In this document: piece after piece, positions 1 to 7,859 of the stretch
Numbering within the stretch: position 1 is the stretch's first letter
How the letters are laid out: each line of letters opens with the position of its first letter
Origin: JAJXWB01 sp964634325
GTDB lineage: Bacteria > Pseudomonadota > Alphaproteobacteria > Rhizobiales > Beijerinckiaceae
NCBI GenBank assembly: GCA_964634325.1
Contig: CAZWJF010000006.1
Span: forward strand, 1 to 64,000
Length of the DNA: 64,000 nucleotides
Direction of reading: 5' to 3'
Notes under the pieces: generated by a model
What the model saw: the letters and a program-made list of their open reading frames with translations, nothing else
Told to the model about the DNA's origin: nothing
Database searches by the model: none
Translations under genes and position numbers: made by a program

Positions 1-828
1 GGCGTCCTTGACGGCGACCGCCGCGCCGCGCTCCTGCGCATCGGCCACGGCGCGGGCGAGCGCGGAATTGATCTTCAGGTCGTCGAGCATGTCTGCGGCT
101 TCCCGCATCTCCGCCGCACGGCGAACGCCATGGGTGCGCACGCGTTCGGCCATGTCGTCGGCGAGCTTTGCGAAGTCCGTTCCGGGAAACGTCCTGCTCA
201 GGCTCGCGAAAACGTCGTCGGCGACGCCCCAGGCCCGCGCGGCGCGCGCGCTGTCGACGATCAAGGCCTCGATGCCCTTGATCATGATCGAGCGCGCGAG
301 TTTCGTCGCGGAGGCGCGGCCGTATTCAGAGGCGACCGACGCAATGTCCATGCCGATCGGGTTGAGCAGCGCCGCCGCAGCGGTCGCCTGCGGGCCGCCG
401 GCGAGGATCGGCGTCGCGACGCCTTTGGGCGCGACCGGCGCCATGACGGCGGCTTCGACGTAGTGCGCGCCGGCCGCCATGACTTCGCCCGCCGCGCGCC
501 GTTTGGTCTCGGGCGCGGCGGAATTGACGTCGATGAAATATTGCCCGGGCTTCAGATAGGCGCGCGCCTGTTTCGCGACTCTTTCCGTCTGGTCTGCGGT
601 GACAGCCGAAAAGACGACGTCGGCGTCGGCCGCAGCGTCGGCGGCGTCGTGCGCCACGCGCACTTGCGCGTCCCCGGCCTCTCGACGTTTGGCGGCGCCG
701 CGCACGGGATCGTCGAAGAGAATGTCGTAGGCTGCGATCGCGTGGACGCCGGCCGCATGAAACTGGCGCGCGAACAATTTGCCGACCTCGCCATAGCCGA
801 TGAAAGCAAGTTTGAGTTTCGCGCTCAC
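1..828 (-). CDS. NAD(P)-dependent hydroxyacid dehydrogenase-like protein (3' end outside window)
   Basis: The reading frame starts at a GTG at 828 and stays open to the window edge, so the C-terminus is missing. The N-terminus carries a Rossmann nucleotide-binding motif, LAFIGYGEVG, as in the 6-phosphogluconate/3-hydroxyisobutyrate dehydrogenase superfamily. The middle holds 'FIDVNSAAPETK' and 'YVEAAVMAPV', which match the substrate-side motifs of that family. The C-terminal half looks like the helical DUF1932-type domain. The likely role is NAD(P)-linked oxidation of a small beta-hydroxyacid or the reverse reduction; the substrate cannot be inferred. It lies 41 bases upstream, in transcription order, of nothing else visible: the transglutaminase gene is on the same strand but upstream of it. 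Family assignment is firm, function is not. Confidence 0.8.
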   Translation of the reverse strand, partial: MSAKLKLAFIGYGEVGKLFARQFHAAGVHAIAAYDILFDDPVRGAAKRREAGDAQVRVAHDAADAAADADVVFSAVTADQTERVAKQARAYLKPGQYFIDVNSAAPETKRRAAGEVMAAGAHYVEAAVMAPVAPKGVATPILAGGPQATAAAALLNPIGMDIASVASEYGRASATKLARSIMIKGIEALIVDSARAARAWGVADDVFASLSRTFPGTDFAKLADDMAERVRTHGVRRAAEMREAADMLDDLKINSALARAVADAQERGAAVAVKDA

Positions 829-869
829 GACAGGAGTTCCCCTGTTTCAGCCGATGCGCAGAAGGCGCG

Positions 870-1748
870 TCATCCCACGGGCTTCACGTCGACGCTGACC
901 TTCAGCGACTGCTTGCCGGCGATGAGGATGACGCCGTCGAACGGCGCGACGTCCGAATAATCGCGTCCGATCGCGATCTCCACGAAATCGTCGTTGACCT
1001 GAAGCGCGTTCGTCGGATCGAGGCCAAGCCATCCCGCGCCGCCGCCGCACCACACCAACACCCACGCGTGCGAAGCGTCGGCCCCTTCGAGGCGCGGCTT
1101 TCCCTCGGGCGGAATGGTTCGAATGTAGCCGCTGACATAGGCGGCCGGCAGGCCCAGGCCGCGCAGGCCCGCGATCATGATATGCGCGAAATCCTGGCAG
1201 ACGCCGCCGCGCGCCTCGAAGGCTTCAGACAGCGGCGTCGAAATCAGCGTCGCCTCGGGATCGTAGCGGAAATCCTTGCGAATGCGCCGCATGAAGTCGA
1301 TCGCGCCGGCCAGAATCGGCCGGCCCGGCGGGAAGCTGGCGGACGCGTAGCGCGTCGCCGGTTCGTAGAGCGGCGTCGAGCGCGTGGGGTAGAGGAAGTG
1401 CGCCGGCGAGCGGGAATCGAGCGTGGCGACGTCGGCGATCTCGCGGCGCACCTCTTCCCAGGCGGGCGTCAGATCGGCGTGCGGCTGCTCCGGCCGCCGC
1501 ACCTCCACCCGCGACAGCGAAGTGACGCGCAATTCCTTGTGCGCCTTTTCGATGCGCGCGGTCTTGACGAGATTTCCGAAGAAGTCGGCGTGCGACACGG
1601 TCTCTTCGGGCGAGGGGGAAATCTCGACGCCGCTGTCGACGACGTGCTGTCCGCGGCCGTCGCGCGGCGTGAGGCGCAAGGTGCACAGCGCCGATGCGAC
1701 CGGCGCTTCGTAACTGTAGGTCGTCACATGCCTGATGTCGTAGATCAC
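870..1748 (-). CDS. Transglutaminase-like cysteine protease family protein
   Basis: The protein has 292 residues, with the bacterial transglutaminase N-terminal beta domain at about 1-85 and the transglutaminase/papain-like fold at about 145-250. The catalytic triad is visible: Cys184 in GGVCQDFAH, His227 in ASHAWV and Asp244 in GLDPTN. No signal peptide is seen, so it is probably cytoplasmic. Its start overlaps the end of the ATP-grasp/alpha-E gene by four bases, so the two are translationally coupled. Genome surveys of amidoligases describe this pairing, and the transglutaminase is thought to act as a peptidase or amidase on a product of the ATP-grasp enzyme. That role is inferred from family knowledge. 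Confidence 0.9.
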   Translation of the reverse strand: MIYDIRHVTTYSYEAPVASALCTLRLTPRDGRGQHVVDSGVEISPSPEETVSHADFFGNLVKTARIEKAHKELRVTSLSRVEVRRPEQPHADLTPAWEEVRREIADVATLDSRSPAHFLYPTRSTPLYEPATRYASASFPPGRPILAGAIDFMRRIRKDFRYDPEATLISTPLSEAFEARGGVCQDFAHIMIAGLRGLGLPAAYVSGYIRTIPPEGKPRLEGADASHAWVLVWCGGGAGWLGLDPTNALQVNDDFVEIAIGRDYSDVAPFDGVILIAGKQSLKVSVDVKPVG

Positions 1749-4291
1749 GCGAGCCCCTTCGGCGTTTCCGCCCGCACGGCGTTGGAGCCTTGCAGGAAGT
1801 AGCGCGCCTCGATGGCGATGGCGAGCGACGACAGGCTGCTTTCGAATCCTATGATCTTCTGACCGTCGAGCCGTGCGGCCTCGGCGACCGACAATTCCGC
1901 GTCCAGCATGCGTGCGATGCGTTGCGGCGCTTCGAGAATTCCGTCCTGCCGCAGCGTCGGCAGTCCCGTCAGATGCTCACTGACGCGCGCGACCTGGAAC
2001 GCGACCGATCGGGGGTTGTTCGGATCGAGCAGGGCCATGTCGCGCACAGGCGCAAGAGCGACGCCGATCAGATAGCGCGAGCGATATGAAATCTGCGAGT
2101 CGATCAGATCGAGCAGGATGTCCAGATTCTCCGCAGTGGCGTCGCGGTCGGCGAAGGTGCGCGCGAGCGCGCATGTCGCGATGCCGCGCTCGACCCTGCG
2201 GCCGATGTCGAGAAAGGCCCAACCGGCGACGCGGTTGAAATTCTCCTGAATCAGGCCGGACAGCGCCGAGAGCGAATGCAGCGCGCCCTCGGCGCGGTCG
2301 ATGAGCTCGGCTTCGGTCGGCGTATGCGCGGGCGCGACGGCGAGCCTCTGCTCGAGTTCGCTCAGGATCTGCCAGATGTCCTGCGACAAGCGCTCGCGAA
2401 TGATCGACGCCGCGTTGCGCGCCGCGCGCGCGAGCGCCGCGCCAGAGGACAGAGCGCTGGTATCGTGCAGCGCGGCGGTTGCGATCTCCGCCGGCGTCAG
2501 GCGTCGCGGTTCGACGTCGTCCTTCTCGCGTCTGGGCTCGAGCAGCGCCTGAAGGCGCAGACGCGCGGCGTTCGACGAGTCGGACGAAGCGTCGGTCACG
2601 CGCGCGCAATAGCAACGCACCAAGCGAAGCGTCGCTTCGGCGCGTTCGAGATAGCGGCCGAACCAGAAGAGATTGTCGGCGGCGCGGCTCGGCAGATTTC
2701 CGAGCTGACGGACGATGCGGACCTCGTCGATCTTGGGCAGAAGCGTCGTCAGTTCGACCGGCTTGTCCTCGATGACCCACACGTCCGCAGAGGTGACGCC
2801 TTCGCCCATGGACAGGGCGCGGGCGTCGATGTTGTCAGACATGCGGCAGAAGCCGCCGGGCATCACCGTCCAGCCGTCCGGCGTCGCGGCCGCGAATACG
2901 CGTAGAGTAAACGGGCGCGGCGCAATCGCGCCGTCGATCCAGGCTGGCGTCGTCGACAGGCGCACCACTTCCTGCCCGACATAATCCACGCCGCGTCGTT
3001 CGACAGCAGCCCGAAGTTTTTCGCGGCGGTCGGAAGACAGCTCGCCCGGCAGCGCGCTCTTGCCGTCTTCCAGACCTGGCGGATTGCCGACGAAGGCGCC
3101 AGAGATCGCCAGATTGTCGAAATTCGCCATGACCGAGGAGTGCGCGTTGGGGCCCCCGCACCACCAGGTGGCGATGTGCGGCAGGATCAGGTCCTCGCCC
3201 ATCAGGCGCTGCGCGATCGCTGAGAGATAGCCGAGCAGCGCCCGCGACTCGATCAGGCCCGCGCCCGGCATGTTGGCTATGACGACCTCGCCTGCGCGGA
3301 TCGATTCCATCAGGCCGGGGACGCCGAGCTGCGAGGCCGCGTTCAGCTCCAGCGGATCGCACCACTCTGCGTCGATTCGACGCAGAAGCGCGTCGGCGCG
3401 CTTGAGGCCGGCGATGGTGCGCACGTGGACCTTGTCGTCGCGCACGACGAGGTCTCCGCCTTCGACGAGCAGGAAGCCGAGATAGCGGGCGAGATAGGCC
3501 TGTTCGTAATAGGTTTCGCTGTAGGGGCCGGGCGTCAGCAGGCAGATGCGGGGCTCGCTGCGGCTGGCCGCCGCCACGAGGCCTGCGCGAAATTCGCGAA
3601 AGAATCCGGCGAGGCGGTCGACGTTGAGGTCGCGGTAGAGGCTCGCGAAGACGCGCGTGAAGACAAGCCGGTTTTCGAGCGCGTGGCCTGCGCCGGAAGG
3701 CGCCTGCGCGCGATCGCCCAGCACCCACCAGCGCCCGTCGGGGCCGCGGCCGAGATCGGCGGCGTAGAAACGCAGCCAGCGCCCGCCTGCGGGCTTCGTG
3801 CCGTAGAGCGGCCGGATGAAATCGGGCGAGCCCAGAACCGCGGAGGCCGGAAGCACGCCGTCGGCCACCAGCCGGCCCTCGCCGTAAATGTCGGAGAGCG
3901 TTCGGTCCCACAATTCGGCGCGCTGGGCGACGCCGCGCTCGATCGAGCGCCATTCGGCGCCGTCGATCAGGAGCGGAAGGCGGCCGAGCGGCCAGGTCCG
4001 CTCGTTCGTCTCGCCGTAGACGCGATATGAGACGCCGGTCTCGCGAATCAGCCGGTCGGCCGTGGCGAAACGCTGGGCGATGTCTTTCTGGCTGTAGCGG
4101 GCCAGAGCGACGAAAAACTTCACCCAATGCTGACGCGCGACGCCTTCGGCGTCCATGAATTCGTCCGGCACGCCCTCGATCGGGTGATAGCCGGCGATCC
4201 AGTTCTCGATCTGGCGCGCGACGGACGGTCTTGCGCCCCTGCGTAGGCTGTCCTTCAAGCGGTCGCTCAATTTCGGCCCTCGGCGGCGCAA
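1745..4291 (-). CDS. Circularly permuted ATP-grasp / alpha-E domain fusion protein
   Basis: This 848-residue protein joins two domains that are often separate genes. Residues about 60-520 are a circularly permuted type 2 ATP-grasp domain, seen in motifs such as RVYGETNERTWPLG, LLTPGPYSETYYEQAYLARY and SSVMANFDNLAISGAFV. Residues from about 530 onward are a helical alpha-E domain beginning LPSRAADNLFWFGRYLERAE. ATP-grasp enzymes of this type are predicted to form amide or peptide bonds with ATP. The start is a TTG at 4291 with no strong ribosome site, so it is uncertain; the family similarity begins within the first 40 residues. The gene overlaps the downstream transglutaminase gene. The product is unknown. 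Confidence 0.88.
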   Translation of the reverse strand: MRRRGPKLSDRLKDSLRRGARPSVARQIENWIAGYHPIEGVPDEFMDAEGVARQHWVKFFVALARYSQKDIAQRFATADRLIRETGVSYRVYGETNERTWPLGRLPLLIDGAEWRSIERGVAQRAELWDRTLSDIYGEGRLVADGVLPASAVLGSPDFIRPLYGTKPAGGRWLRFYAADLGRGPDGRWWVLGDRAQAPSGAGHALENRLVFTRVFASLYRDLNVDRLAGFFREFRAGLVAAASRSEPRICLLTPGPYSETYYEQAYLARYLGFLLVEGGDLVVRDDKVHVRTIAGLKRADALLRRIDAEWCDPLELNAASQLGVPGLMESIRAGEVVIANMPGAGLIESRALLGYLSAIAQRLMGEDLILPHIATWWCGGPNAHSSVMANFDNLAISGAFVGNPPGLEDGKSALPGELSSDRREKLRAAVERRGVDYVGQEVVRLSTTPAWIDGAIAPRPFTLRVFAAATPDGWTVMPGGFCRMSDNIDARALSMGEGVTSADVWVIEDKPVELTTLLPKIDEVRIVRQLGNLPSRAADNLFWFGRYLERAEATLRLVRCYCARVTDASSDSSNAARLRLQALLEPRREKDDVEPRRLTPAEIATAALHDTSALSSGAALARAARNAASIIRERLSQDIWQILSELEQRLAVAPAHTPTEAELIDRAEGALHSLSALSGLIQENFNRVAGWAFLDIGRRVERGIATCALARTFADRDATAENLDILLDLIDSQISYRSRYLIGVALAPVRDMALLDPNNPRSVAFQVARVSEHLTGLPTLRQDGILEAPQRIARMLDAELSVAEAARLDGQKIIGFESSLSSLAIAIEARYFLQGSNAVRAETPKGLA

Positions 4292-4366
4292 ATCGTCGGT
4301 GACGAACGCGCCGCTGGGCAGGGGCGTTCGAACGGGCGTCGAATATATCGCGAATGACGCGCCTGT

Positions 4367-4927
4367 CTAACCTTTGGGCGCCCTGTCGGCGCCGGGCGTC
4401 TTGTCGAGTCCGACAGCCGTGTCTTCAATGTCGACGTCGAACGTCTCCAGGAAGCGGCAGACCATCATGTAATAGCCGATGGTCAGCGTCATCTCCTGCA
4501 TTTCCTGATGCGACAGCCTTTCGGCGAGGGGAGCGAACGTCGCATCCGACGCGCGAACGTTTTTCGTCACGTCGTCCGTGAAGCGCATCACTCGCTTCTC
4601 GAGATCGGAGAAAGCTGCGGCGTCCGGGCCCTCGTGGATCGCGGCGAGGAGGGCGTCGCTCATTCCGAGCTGGCGGCCGATTCGCTCGTGCTGCCAGACC
4701 TCGTATTTCGCTCCGGAAAGCACGCCGACGCGAATGATGGCGATCTCGCGGAGCACGGGATCGAGTTTAGTGAAATAGAGAATCTGAACGCCGAGACGAT
4801 TGAAGCCGTCGACGAGTTCGCCCGAGTGGCCCAGCATGCGGAAGATGTTGAGCTTCGGAAGCTTCTCGTAGGCCTTTTTCGCGCGGCCCTCGGCCTTCTC
4901 GATGTCGAAATAGGGAATGCGCGCCAC
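4367..4927 (-). CDS. Carboxymuconolactone decarboxylase/AhpD-like family protein
   Basis: The 186-residue protein has the all-helical AhpD/carboxymuconolactone decarboxylase fold, with LDPVLREIAIIRVGVLSGAKYEVWQHERIGRQLG as the recognisable core (only short parts are diagnostic: REIAIIRV and EVWQHE). The redox CxxC pair of AhpD is absent; the only Cys lies near the C-terminus in MMVCRF, so peroxidase-partner chemistry is unlikely. The GTG start at 4927 has GAAAG about nine bases upstream and lies 32 bases after the stop of korB, so it is probably the last gene of that operon. Its role beside the 2-oxoacid oxidoreductase is unknown. Confidence 0.82.
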   Translation of the reverse strand: MARIPYFDIEKAEGRAKKAYEKLPKLNIFRMLGHSGELVDGFNRLGVQILYFTKLDPVLREIAIIRVGVLSGAKYEVWQHERIGRQLGMSDALLAAIHEGPDAAAFSDLEKRVMRFTDDVTKNVRASDATFAPLAERLSHQEMQEMTLTIGYYMMVCRFLETFDVDIEDTAVGLDKTPGADRAPKG

Positions 4928-4959
4928 GGACGGACTTTCAGCGATGACGGTTCGAGGGC

Positions 4960-6015
4960 TTACCGCAGCGAGGCGTTGATTTTCGCGAGCGCGGCGGCGC
5001 CGGGAACGAGGTCGGCGTCGGAGAGTTCGTTCAGCGGCCGGTCGACCGTGTTGAGACGGTCGTGCATGTCGCCGGGATCGTTCTCGAGATAGACGAGGCC
5101 GGTCGGAATTTCGCCGGCGACGTCGTGCTTCATCAGGTAATTGATCGCGGCGACGCGGTCGTGGACGTCGTAGTCGGCCGCGATCTTGCGCAGCCGGATG
5201 GTCGAGCCGTCGTGCAGCTTCACCATCTGCGCCTGTCCCGGTTCGTAGTCGGCGGTGATCGGCGCGCGTTCGGCGATGAAATCGAGCGCGTTGACCGCCT
5301 CGTTGTGCGCGCGCACGTAATCGAAGCTCTTGGTCGAACCCTCGTGATTGTTGAAGGCGACGCAGGGCGAGATGCAGTCGATGAAGGCAGGCCCCTTGTG
5401 GTCGATCGCCGCCTTGATCAAAGGCACGAGCTGCTTCTTGTCGCCGGAGAACGACCGCGCGACGAAGGTCGCGCCCAGATGAATCGCCATCGTGACGAGG
5501 TCGATCGGATCGTCGGTGTTGACGGCGCCCTTCTTGAGTTTCGCGCCCTTGTCGGAGGTCGCCGAGAACTGACCCTTGGTGAGCCCGTACACGCCGTTGT
5601 TGGCGACGATGTAGACCATGTTCACGCCGCGACGGATCGAATGGGCGAACTGGCCGAAGCCGATCGAGGCGCTGTCGCCGTCGCCGGAGACCCCGAGATA
5701 GAGCAGATCCTTGTTGGCGAGATTGGCGCCGGTCAGAACCGACGGCATGCGTCCGTGGACGGAATTGAAGCCGTGCGCATTGCCGAGAAAATAGGTGGGC
5801 GTCTTGGACGAGCAGCCGATGCCCGAGAGCTTGGCGATGCGGTGCGGCGGCAGGCTCAGCTCGAAGCAGGCGTGCATGATCGCCGACGAAATCGAGTCGT
5901 GGCCGCAGCCCGCGCACAGCGTCGAGATCGTGCCTTCGTAGTCGCGGTGCGTGAGGCCGATCTCGTTGTGCTCGATCTCGGGATGACGAAATTTCGGCTT
6001 CGGCAGAAAGGTCAT
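4960..6015 (-). CDS. korB: 2-oxoacid:ferredoxin oxidoreductase, beta subunit
   Basis: The 351-residue subunit binds thiamine diphosphate and carries out CoA-dependent oxidative decarboxylation of a 2-oxoacid together with the alpha subunit. Visible motifs are LCAGCGHDSI near residue 35, GIGCSSKTP, and the ThDP-Mg motif GDGDSASIG followed by NNGVYGLTKGQ. The length fits KorB-type beta subunits. The ATG at 6015 overlaps the alpha-subunit stop codon in an ATGA junction. The best match is the two-subunit 2-oxoglutarate class, in which gamma is fused to alpha; pyruvate or branched-chain oxoacids cannot be excluded. The reaction would reduce ferredoxin, or run in reverse for CO2 fixation. Confidence 0.9.
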   Translation of the reverse strand: MTFLPKPKFRHPEIEHNEIGLTHRDYEGTISTLCAGCGHDSISSAIMHACFELSLPPHRIAKLSGIGCSSKTPTYFLGNAHGFNSVHGRMPSVLTGANLANKDLLYLGVSGDGDSASIGFGQFAHSIRRGVNMVYIVANNGVYGLTKGQFSATSDKGAKLKKGAVNTDDPIDLVTMAIHLGATFVARSFSGDKKQLVPLIKAAIDHKGPAFIDCISPCVAFNNHEGSTKSFDYVRAHNEAVNALDFIAERAPITADYEPGQAQMVKLHDGSTIRLRKIAADYDVHDRVAAINYLMKHDVAGEIPTGLVYLENDPGDMHDRLNTVDRPLNELSDADLVPGAAALAKINASLR

Positions 6016-7859
6016 GACGCCGCTCCTTCCTTGGCCGCTTCCTTGGCGGGCGGCGTCGCTCTGGCGACCTGTTCGGCGATGGCGCGCGCAATGAAGCGCG
6101 CCGTGACGGGCGAGCCGTCGTAGTGCAGCACGGAAACCAGCTTGTCCGCCGATGCGCCGTTCTCGACCATCAGCAGCGTGCGCAATTGCGCGTCGCGGTT
6201 CTGTTCGACGACGAACACGCGTTCGTGCTCGGCGAGGAACCGGTCGACGTCCTGCGAGAAGGGGAAGGCGCGCAAACGCATCACGTCGAGCGCTATTCCC
6301 TGCTTGCGCAACATGTCGACGGCTTCCTCCATCGGCGCGGCGGTCGAGCCGTAATGCAGCACGCCGAAACGCGCGCCGCCTTCGGTGCGATCGACGATCG
6401 GCGCCGGCACGTAGGACTTGGCGGTCTCGAACTTGCGCAAGAGGCGGATCATGTTCTCGACGTAGGGGCCGCCTTCCTCCGTGTAGCGCGCATAGGCGTC
6501 GCGCGTCGTGCCGCGCGTGAAGAACGATCCGCGGCTCGGATGCGTGCCCGGGTAGGTGCGGAAGGGAATGCCGTCGCCATCGACGTCGAGGTAGCGGCCG
6601 AAGTCGCGACTGGAGTCGAGATCCGCCTTGTTCATCACCTTGCCGCGATCCATGCGGCGCGAATCGTCCCATTCGAACGGTTTGGTCAGGTGCGAATTCA
6701 TGCCGATGTCGAGGTCGAGCATGACGAAGACCGGTGTCTGCAAGCGATCGGCGAGATCGAAGGCGGTCGCGCCGAATTCGAAGGCTTCGCCGGGGTCGCG
6801 CGGAAAGAGCAGAACGTGCTTGGTGTCGCCGTGCGAGGCGTAGGCGCAGGCCAGCACGTCCGACTGCTGCGTGCGCGTCGGCATGCCGGTCGAGGGACCG
6901 CCGCGCTGCACGTTGAACAGCACGGCCGGAATTTCGGCGAAATAGGCGAGGCCCAGAAATTCCTGCATCAAGGAAATGCCGGGGCCCGAGGTCGCGGTGA
7001 AGGAGCGCGATCCGTTCCAGCCAGCGCCGATCACGACGCCGATGGAGGCGAGTTCGTCCTCGCATTGCACGATGGCGACCTTGTTCTTCCCGGTCTCGGG
7101 ATCGACGCGCAGCCGTTTGCTGTAGGAGGTGAAGGCTTCCGCAAGCGAGGTCGAGGGCGTCAGCGGATACCAGGCGCAGACGGTCGCGCCGCCATAGACG
7201 GCGCCGAGGCCGGCCGCCGAATTGCCCTCGACGTAGATGCGGTCGCCGACCTTGTCCGCCTTGCGCACGCGCAGGCCGATCGGACATTGCAAATTGCCCT
7301 GCGCCCAATCGCGGCCGATCTTCAGGGCCTGATGATTGGCGTCGATCAGCTTCTGCTTGCCCTTGAACTGTTCGGCGAGCAGCGTCTCGATGACATCCAC
7401 GTCCATGTCCAGCACGGCTGAAAGCGCGCCGAGCGCCATGATGTTCTTCATGAGCTGGCGCTGGCGGGCGTCGGTGTAGACCTGATTGCAGATTTCCGTC
7501 AGCGGCACGCCGATGACCGTCAGATCCTCGCGGAATTTCGAGGCGGGGATCGGGCGCGAGGAATCGTAGAAGAGATAGCCGCCGAATTCGATCGAGGCGA
7601 CGTCCTTGTCCCAGGTCTGCGGGTTCATGGCGACGACGAGATCCGCGCCGCCGCGCGCGCCGAGCCAGCCCTGTTCGCACACGCGCACCTCGAACCAGGT
7701 GGGCAGGCCCTGAATGTTGGAGGGAAAGATGTTGCGGGTCGCCACCGGCACGCCCATGCGCATCACGGCGCGGGCGAACAGCGTATTGGCGGAGGCCGAA
7801 CCGGAGCCGTTGACGTTAGCGAACCGGACGACGAAATCGTTCACGCTTTCGATCGGCAT
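6012..7859 (-). CDS. korA: 2-oxoacid:ferredoxin oxidoreductase, fused gamma-alpha subunit
   Basis: The 615-residue protein begins with a gamma domain (about 1-190, with NVNGSGSASANTLFARAVMRMG and QGWLGARGGADLVV) followed by the alpha pyrimidine-binding domain (about 210-600, with YPLTPSTSLAEAF, ATSGPGISLMQEF and FNVQRGGPSTGMPT). This order is typical of KorA proteins. The ATG at 7859 shares one base with the stop of the upstream flavoprotein gene (TGATG), and the end overlaps korB by four bases, so three proteins are made from one tightly coupled message. The C-terminus ends in a short Ala/Lys-rich tail. Substrate specificity between 2-oxoglutarate and other oxoacids is inferred only from family resemblance. 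Confidence 0.9.
   Translation of the reverse strand: MPIESVNDFVVRFANVNGSGSASANTLFARAVMRMGVPVATRNIFPSNIQGLPTWFEVRVCEQGWLGARGGADLVVAMNPQTWDKDVASIEFGGYLFYDSSRPIPASKFREDLTVIGVPLTEICNQVYTDARQRQLMKNIMALGALSAVLDMDVDVIETLLAEQFKGKQKLIDANHQALKIGRDWAQGNLQCPIGLRVRKADKVGDRIYVEGNSAAGLGAVYGGATVCAWYPLTPSTSLAEAFTSYSKRLRVDPETGKNKVAIVQCEDELASIGVVIGAGWNGSRSFTATSGPGISLMQEFLGLAYFAEIPAVLFNVQRGGPSTGMPTRTQQSDVLACAYASHGDTKHVLLFPRDPGEAFEFGATAFDLADRLQTPVFVMLDLDIGMNSHLTKPFEWDDSRRMDRGKVMNKADLDSSRDFGRYLDVDGDGIPFRTYPGTHPSRGSFFTRGTTRDAYARYTEEGGPYVENMIRLLRKFETAKSYVPAPIVDRTEGGARFGVLHYGSTAAPMEEAVDMLRKQGIALDVMRLRAFPFSQDVDRFLAEHERVFVVEQNRDAQLRTLLMVENGASADKLVSVLHYDGSPVTARFIARAIAEQVARATPPAKEAAKEGAAS

Noticed and set aside
4960..7680. 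A single 906-residue frame that includes KorB
   Set aside because: Only the last 351 residues match a family; the first part is the wrong frame of korA. The ATGA junction shows where korB starts.
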